DNA of 8,372 nucleotides from JBGPHT01 sp041484525 (lineage in GTDB: Bacteria; Acidobacteriota; Terriglobia; Bryobacterales; Bryobacteraceae). This document shows positions 4,358 to 8,372 of the stretch, piece after piece (within the stretch, counting starts at the first letter, position 1; the number at the start of each line of letters is the position of its first letter). Location of the stretch: positions 1-8,372 of the forward strand of contig JBGPHT010000240.1 of NCBI GenBank assembly GCA_041484525.1, in the 5' to 3' direction. The notes beneath the pieces were generated by a model, which saw only the letters and a list, made by a program, of their open reading frames with translations, was not told the origin of the DNA and searched no databases. Both the position numbers and the translations under genes were made by a program.

Positions 4358-6478
4358 ATGCGGATTAAGTCTATCGGTCTGCTCTCTCTGCTCGTCCTGC
4401 CGCTGCAGTTTGTGGGCGCACAAAGTACCGTGCCCACGTTTCAGCACGCCCTCGGTCAGGGCTCTTACACTCTCGTTGGCGGCGACCCGGCACAGGGAGG
4501 CACCACCACCATCCCCACAGTGCTCGTCCCTATCACGCTCTCCTTTGACGCGAAAAAGCAGGCCGGTAAACCCTTCATCATGGACGCCGCTCCGGACATA
4601 CCGCCTGTCCTCCGCTCGCCCGTCTTCTCCAAGTTCGCCTTCCCCTCCGGCGGCGTCACACAGTATGCTGACGCCATGTTGCGCACCACTTTCCCCAATG
4701 CCGAAGGGTGGCACACGCTGCTCGGCAAGCCGGATGTGAAGCCGGCGCATATCGCCGTCCCCGTCGGCTACGGCTACATCCTCACCTCGAAGAAGACCGG
4801 CGGTTCCTTCGCCGTCGTCGACGTGGAGTTTCTGCAAAAGGAACTCTTCAAGCAACTTCCCAAACAGGACGGGAAGCTCGTCATCGCGATAACGCATAAC
4901 GTCACTTACTACGCCGCCGGCGATGCAACGGTGTGCTGCTCTTGGGGAACGCACGGCGTCGACTCCGCCACTGGGAACTCCTTCGTGCTCGGCTCGTATC
5001 TTCATGCCGCGCCCACGGTAGTGGAAGACGATGACGTGCAGCCGCTCACGCAGCAGCTCGCGGAGTTCATCAAGGATCCCCTGCACGATCCGCTGGTCCG
5101 CGGCCGCAATGTCAAAGCTCCGGGAAACACATTCCCCGGATGGCTCCGTCCCGCCTCGATGCATCCAGGAGACGCGGGCGTCTGCGGTGGCACAGGCGTC
5201 GCCACCACCTACTTCCTTCTCGAACCGACCAATACGAACCCCAAAAACAATATTCCTGCATCGAAGGCTTTTGCCGCCCATGTGGATGGTGGCACCTATC
5301 ACCTGCAGAACGTAGCCCTGTTGCCTTGGTATACCGGCGGCTCTGCGGGTCTCGGCGGCACTTACAGTTTTCCGGATCGCCAGGCGCTCACTGACCCTGC
5401 AAAGCCATGCCCGGCACGCGGTGGAGGTGCCGGCGGCGGTCGTGCGTCCGCACCGCCTAAGCCCTCGGTCGCGGCGCTTCCGGTGAGTGGTTCGCCCAAC
5501 GGTCATCAGCTCATCGGCTACTGGGCCGGGTACGGCGGCCCCGGTTCCACCATCCCGCTCCGCGACCTCTCGCCGCAATGGGATGTCATCATCGTCGCCT
5601 TCTCCACACCGGATAAGAACGCGCCGGAAGGGACCATGCAGTTCCGCACACCCGCGGGTCTTGAAACCGAACAGTTCAAGTCCGATCTTGCCTACGTGAA
5701 GGGACAAGGAAAGAAGGTCATGATTTCGCTCGGTGGCGGCGGCCAGCACTTCACACTCGCCGATCCGAAGCGAGTTCCGAACTTCGTCGCCTCTGTCACC
5801 CGCGTCGTTACCGAGTACGGCTTCGATGGTATCGACATCGACTTCGAAAGCCCGTCTCTCTCCATCGACCCCGGAGACACGGACTTCAAGCATCCCACCA
5901 CGCCATCCATCACGAATCTCATCTCGGCCCTGCGCCAGTTACACGATCGTTTCGGCCCCCGCTTCATGATCAGCCTGGTGCCGGAGGGTACGCAGATCCC
6001 CTCCGGCTACCCCAGCTATGGCGGCCAGTTCGGTTCCTATCTGGCGATCGCTTACGCCATCCGCGACATCCTCGCCTTTATTGATGTGCAGGACTACAAC
6101 ACGCCGCCGCTTCAAGGTCTTGATGGCGAGATCTATCAGCCTGGCTCCGTGGACTATCACGCCGCCATGACAGAACTGCTTCTGCATGGCTTCAACGTTG
6201 GAGGCGATCCCAAGCAGTTCTTCCCGCCCATGCCGGCCAATAAGGTAGCCGTCGGCTTTCTCACCGGCGACACAACGCCCACGATCGTCAGTCAGGCGAT
6301 GGACTACATCATCACCGGCAAGGCTCCGGGCGGAGCCACGTACAAGCTGCGCCAGCCCGCCGGCTACCCGTCCATGATCGGCGCCATGTTCTGGACCATC
6401 GACGCCGACCGCCGCGGCGACTACAACTTCTCCAACATCGTCGGCCCTCAACTCCACCGCTATCCGGCAACTAAGTAG
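4358..6478 (+). CDS. Secreted two-domain protein with C-terminal GH18 chitinase-like catalytic domain
   Basis: The 706-residue product has a clear signal peptide (hydrophobic 6-19, cleavage probably after VGA at 21). Residues 25-351 form a domain resembling an acidobacterial extracellular family of unknown role, which I recall carrying a metallopeptidase-like 'L(S/T)HE(V)(G/A)EW(M)(D/N)DP' motif. Here the equivalent is LTQQLAEFIKDP (230-241), with His and Glu of the HE pair both Gln. A Gly/Ala/Pro linker (353-378) leads to a GH18 domain (about 384-700). That domain has the SxGG strand MISLGG (455-460), the catalytic motif D490-G-I-D493-I-D495-F-E497, VQDYN (577-581) and FWTIDAD (678-684). GH18 enzymes use the motif Glu as acid/base to cut beta-1,4-GlcNAc polymers; all key residues are present. 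The likely substrate is chitin or a related glycan outside the cell, but some GH18 proteins only bind. Codon choice is CTC/GTC/TCC-heavy compared with its neighbours. Confidence 0.85.
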   Translation: MRIKSIGLLSLLVLPLQFVGAQSTVPTFQHALGQGSYTLVGGDPAQGGTTTIPTVLVPITLSFDAKKQAGKPFIMDAAPDIPPVLRSPVFSKFAFPSGGVTQYADAMLRTTFPNAEGWHTLLGKPDVKPAHIAVPVGYGYILTSKKTGGSFAVVDVEFLQKELFKQLPKQDGKLVIAITHNVTYYAAGDATVCCSWGTHGVDSATGNSFVLGSYLHAAPTVVEDDDVQPLTQQLAEFIKDPLHDPLVRGRNVKAPGNTFPGWLRPASMHPGDAGVCGGTGVATTYFLLEPTNTNPKNNIPASKAFAAHVDGGTYHLQNVALLPWYTGGSAGLGGTYSFPDRQALTDPAKPCPARGGGAGGGRASAPPKPSVAALPVSGSPNGHQLIGYWAGYGGPGSTIPLRDLSPQWDVIIVAFSTPDKNAPEGTMQFRTPAGLETEQFKSDLAYVKGQGKKVMISLGGGGQHFTLADPKRVPNFVASVTRVVTEYGFDGIDIDFESPSLSIDPGDTDFKHPTTPSITNLISALRQLHDRFGPRFMISLVPEGTQIPSGYPSYGGQFGSYLAIAYAIRDILAFIDVQDYNTPPLQGLDGEIYQPGSVDYHAAMTELLLHGFNVGGDPKQFFPPMPANKVAVGFLTGDTTPTIVSQAMDYIITGKAPGGATYKLRQPAGYPSMIGAMFWTIDADRRGDYNFSNIVGPQLHRYPATK

Positions 6479-6506
6479 TCTTCACAGAGGTGGCGGCAAG
6501 CCGAGC

Positions 6507-6941
6507 TTAGTCAACATGTTTTTGCATGCAACATGTCCCTCTTCCCGCCCGGTCGCACTCTTCGACCCGCTTTGTCCAGAGCGAAGCGTCGAGTCGATCC
6601 GATTCGCTATTCGCTCCCAGCCGGCCGAGGTCCTGGTGAATCGCCAGTGCATGCCGGAACGACGAACAACTTTCGCGTGGCTTGCCAAGCTGACTCAAAG
6701 CTTTGCCGATATCCGCGTACACATTTGCGAGATCCGGCCGAACGGGGGTATTGGAGGCGAGGTGGGCGGTCAGCTTTTCGCCGAGCGCGGCCGCCTCGGA
6801 GAGATACTTCAGAGCCGCGGCGGCTTGACCGGTTTGCAACAGAGTATGCCCCACCTCCCACTCGGCAAATAGAAGGCGCCCCCCGATTCTGGCGTCCCTC
6901 GGATCGGCAGCCGCAAGACGGCGGCGAATGTCGAGAGATTT
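6507..6941 (-). pseudogene. Decayed C-terminal part of a TPR protein (kinase-associated type)
   Basis: The minus strand reads 'SLDIRRRLAAADPRDARIGG' (from 6938) into 'GHTLLQTGQAAAALKYLSEA' and 'DLANVYADIGKALSQLGKP', then 'FRHALAIHQDL'. These are two to three tetratricopeptide repeats, followed by a tail ending in 'ASLWTKRVEECDRAG'. This matches the C-terminal repeats I recall from acidobacterial Ser/Thr kinase-TPR proteins. The frame stays open upstream only to 7094 (stop at 7095-7097) and holds no ATG. Upstream of about 6941 the translation no longer resembles TPR sequence, and no kinase domain or signal is present. The only conventional start, GTG at 6854, would begin mid-repeat without a Shine-Dalgarno. 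I read it as a remnant. It converges with the GH18 gene, with only 28 bases between their stops. Confidence 0.6.
6514..6536. repeat. Three NCATGN palindromes in a short inverted repeat
   Basis: ACATGT (6514-6519), GCATGC (6524-6529) and ACATGT (6531-6536) follow one another, and the outer two extend to a 7-bp inverted repeat (ACATGTT/AACATGT). It lies just past the GH18 stop and overlaps the 3' end of the TPR remnant. In RNA it could fold on either strand and might serve as a weak bidirectional 3' end, with a TTTTT at 6519-6523 inside the loop region. No function is assigned. Confidence 0.3.
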
Positions 6942-7000
6942 CCCAGGCAGGGAGTTTGCAAGCGGACAGGCCAGGGCCAGAAGCGATAAGTCCGGCCGGA

Positions 7001-7138
7001 CTAAATTAAATTTAGCACGGCTTGGCGGGCGTTCGTCTGGGCCGCCAATGCTCTGGCCTGGTCGAAGGCCTCCTGCGGACTGGCCTGGGCTTGCTTAGCC
7101 ACCTCCGCCTCACCAAATATGCGCTTCAGGCTCAGCAC
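7001..7138 (-). CDS. Possible 45-residue small protein, unknown
   Basis: From GTG 7138 the minus strand encodes 45 residues beginning (M)LSLKRIFGEAEVAKQAQ, with an Ala/Gln-rich helical-looking middle, and ends at TAG 7001-7003. GAGGGAG (7143-7149) sits 4 nt before the GTG, which is a good Shine-Dalgarno. An in-frame TGA a few codons upstream rules out a longer form. The composition looks coding (charged, amphipathic), but I recognise no family. It could equally be a fragment left by the decay that removed the 5' part of the neighbouring TPR gene. Confidence 0.25.
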   Translation of the reverse strand: MLSLKRIFGEAEVAKQAQASPQEAFDQARALAAQTNARQAVLNLI

Positions 7139-7205
7139 TTCACTCCCTCACCCTCACGTGGCAAGCCCCGACCACAGGCGATCATCTAATTCGCCGGTAC
7201 CGTTT

Positions 7206-7222
7206 CTACACCATCAGTGTAG
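7206..7222. promoter_or_regulatory. Inverted repeat CTACAC-CATCA-GTGTAG, possible operator
   Basis: Perfect 6-bp arms surround a 5-base centre, a size typical of sites bound by dimeric repressors. It lies 68 bases upstream of the possible minus-strand small ORF. It is loosely reminiscent of BlaI/MecI-type TACTACA/TGTAGTA dyads, but that match is weak. No regulator gene is in the window. Confidence 0.3.
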
Positions 7223-7244
7223 GCGGCTGTGGGGAATGGTCAAC

Positions 7245-7274
7245 GATATCGATCGTCCGTGGACGGCTGATATC
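7245..7274. repeat. 30-bp imperfect palindrome with GATATC ends
   Basis: GATATC at both ends and CGTCC/GGACG at the centre are symmetric about 7259.5, with 11 of 14 positions in each arm pairing. The three unpaired positions are contiguous in each arm (7251-7253 and 7266-7268). It can be a large operator or, in RNA, a stem with an internal loop and a CGTG tetraloop. No T-run follows on either strand. Confidence 0.4.
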
Positions 7275-7396
7275 AGAGGATAATCGCGTTTGTGTCACCA
7301 CGCGAATCGTGTTGGCTACTATGACAGCGGAAAGCCCATGTACGCATCCGAAAACGTCTCTGCTGCGTGGTCGAGCCGCCCGGGGAATGGCCGTTT

Positions 7397-7411
7397 AGGC
7401 GGATTCCGCCT
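7397..7411. other. Short hairpin AGGCGG-ATT-CCGCCT
   Basis: A perfect 6-bp inverted repeat with a 3-base loop, 40 bases upstream of the TIM-barrel ATG. It lacks a following T-run on both strands, so an operator or 5' leader hairpin is as likely as a terminator. Confidence 0.3.
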
Positions 7412-7451
7412 GCGTCAGTAGTCGGCCTGTGATACATTTCTCATAGTTCGG

Positions 7452-8372
7452 ATGCAAAGAAGACGATTCATCTCCGCCGCGGTCGCCGGCTGCGTGTTGC
7501 CGCAGGTTGTCTTTCCGCAAGCGGCCAAAGTGAAGCTCGGGATCGATCTCTTCAGCCTGCGCTCGCAAAACTGGACACCCATGCAGCATCTCGACTACTG
7601 CGCCAAACAACAGGCAAAAGTAGTCCACTTCTCCGAGATCCGGTTCATCGGCGGGTTGGAGACGGAGAATCTGAAACGCGTCCGGCAGCGCGCAGAGGAG
7701 CTCGGCATCGAGATCGAGTTGGGGATGCGGTCGATCTGTCCGACTTCGAAAATGTTCGACGCGAAAGCGGGCACGGCGGAAGAGCAACTTTCGCGCATGA
7801 TCGACGCGGCAATCTTAGTGGGGTCGAAGATCGTGCGCGCTGTGCTCGGCAGTTCGGATGACCGTAAGCCCGGGCCGCTGGCGCGCCATATCGAAAGCAT
7901 GGTTCAGGTGTTGCGGAATTCGCGGTCGAAAGCGATGGACGCGGGAATTAAGGTCGCGATCGAGAATCACGCGGGCGACATGCAAGGCCACCAGTTGAAG
8001 ACGCTGATCGAAGAGGCGGGGCGCGATTTCGTTGGCGCGTGTCTCGATTCCGGAAATCCGTTGTGGACGCTCGAAGATCCGCACGCGGCTTTGGAAACGC
8101 TGCATCCCTATGTGCTCACCAGCCACGTCCGCGATAGCGCCGTGTGGCTGGTGGACCAGGGCGCGGCGGTGGCGTGGGTGCGGATGGGCGAGGGCAACGT
8201 CAAGATCGATGAGTACGTGCGGAAGTATGCGGCGTTGTGCCCGGGGCGGGCGCTCTCGATGGAGACGATCGTGACCGGGCCGCGCGTGTTCGCTTATCGC
8301 GACGCCGCGTTCTGGGAGGCGTATCGCGACGTGCCGGCATGGGAGTTCGAGCGCTTCAGGGAGATCGCGGAA
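7452..8372 (+). CDS. Sugar phosphate isomerase/epimerase-like TIM barrel with Tat-like leader, incomplete at right edge
   Basis: From ATG 7452 the frame is open to the window edge (307 codons, no stop), so the C-terminus is missing. The start MQRRRFISAAVAG is a twin-arginine-type leader (RRRFI, hydrophobic 6-21), with cleavage probably near residue 24, implying folded export. The body is an AP-endonuclease-2/xylose-isomerase-like TIM barrel (Pfam PF01261 type). Its metal-ligand positions are Glu171 in AIENHAGD, Asp199 in CLDSGN, His225 in TSHVRD and Glu271 in SMETI. Such enzymes isomerise or epimerise sugars or cyclitols; exported versions are common in Acidobacteria and Planctomycetes, but the substrate cannot be read from sequence. 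There is no Shine-Dalgarno within 20 nt of the ATG. A CATAGT at 7442-7447 could be a weak -10 for a near-leaderless transcript. Confidence 0.85.
   Translation, partial: MQRRRFISAAVAGCVLPQVVFPQAAKVKLGIDLFSLRSQNWTPMQHLDYCAKQQAKVVHFSEIRFIGGLETENLKRVRQRAEELGIEIELGMRSICPTSKMFDAKAGTAEEQLSRMIDAAILVGSKIVRAVLGSSDDRKPGPLARHIESMVQVLRNSRSKAMDAGIKVAIENHAGDMQGHQLKTLIEEAGRDFVGACLDSGNPLWTLEDPHAALETLHPYVLTSHVRDSAVWLVDQGAAVAWVRMGEGNVKIDEYVRKYAALCPGRALSMETIVTGPRVFAYRDAAFWEAYRDVPAWEFERFREIAE

Larger units (their letters stand above)
7139..7451. other. Intergenic region rich in dyad symmetries, no gene seen
   Basis: These 313 bases contain no ORF that looks coding and no tRNA-like T-loop. They do contain an unusual density of inverted repeats: 7206-7222, 7245-7274, a small CACG-CGAAT-CGTG at 7299-7311, and 7397-7411. 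The region separates divergent reading directions (possible small minus-strand ORF versus the plus-strand TIM-barrel gene), as would suit regulatory DNA. A TACTAT at 7317-7322 resembles a -10 but has no convincing -35. Confidence 0.5.

Noticed and set aside
4316..5893. 525-codon open frame on the minus strand opposite the GH18 gene
   Set aside because: Its translation is Arg/Gly/Glu-rich with no recognisable motif, whereas the plus strand gives a signal peptide, a linker and the GH18 catalytic motif. Long antisense frames are common in GC-rich genes.
7321..7398. 25-codon plus-strand ORF just after a TACTAT -10-like box
   Set aside because: It has no ribosome binding site, the -10-like box overlaps the ATG, and the peptide has no coding character.
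7395..8126. Minus-strand frames opposite the TIM-barrel gene (7395-7787, 7595-7900, 7815-8126)
   Set aside because: All are shadows of the uninterrupted plus-strand frame with the TIM-barrel metal-ligand motifs.

Overview
The window is GC-rich bacterial DNA, most likely from an Acidobacteriota chromosome or metagenome contig of the Solibacter/Bryobacter or Terriglobus kind. This rests on family resemblance recalled from memory: an acidobacterial-type VWFA protein, the 'PAGTYVFK...FNKDE' protein family with an LPxTAS tail, a GH18 protein with an acidobacterial-style N-terminal domain, and a decayed TPR protein of the kinase-associated type. No rRNA, tRNA or CRISPR array is visible.

Layout. 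At 1-67 (minus) is the first codons of a probable transposase, with its own promoter at 75-104. Beside it, 136-744 (plus) encodes a secreted-protein family member whose N-terminus and signal peptide are missing. It ends in LPNTAS, a membrane segment and basic residues, which is a sortase sorting signal. A 10-bp GC hairpin separates it from a malic enzyme (819-2540). After a 94-base gap come a VWFA protein (2635-3630) and a class D sortase (3627-4259), overlapping by 4 nt. A 706-residue secreted two-domain protein with a GH18 chitinase-type catalytic domain (4358-6478) follows, apparently from a leaderless promoter. The 973 bases from 6479 to 7451 hold a decayed minus-strand TPR gene, a doubtful 45-codon minus-strand ORF and several dyad-symmetric sequences. 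From 7452 to the right edge is an incomplete sugar phosphate isomerase/epimerase-like TIM barrel with a twin-arginine-like leader.

How the parts connect. The sortase, the VWFA protein and the LPNTAS-bearing protein together suggest a surface-display module in a diderm bacterium. LPNTA is the motif used by characterised class D sortases. The substrate gene appears to have lost its 5' end beside the transposase, so the local pair may no longer work. The malic enzyme is central metabolism and has no evident tie to the module. The GH18 protein and the TIM-barrel protein both look exported and fit a polysaccharide- or sugar-degrading lifestyle.

All family assignments were made by eye. Statements about homologues come from memory and no search was run.
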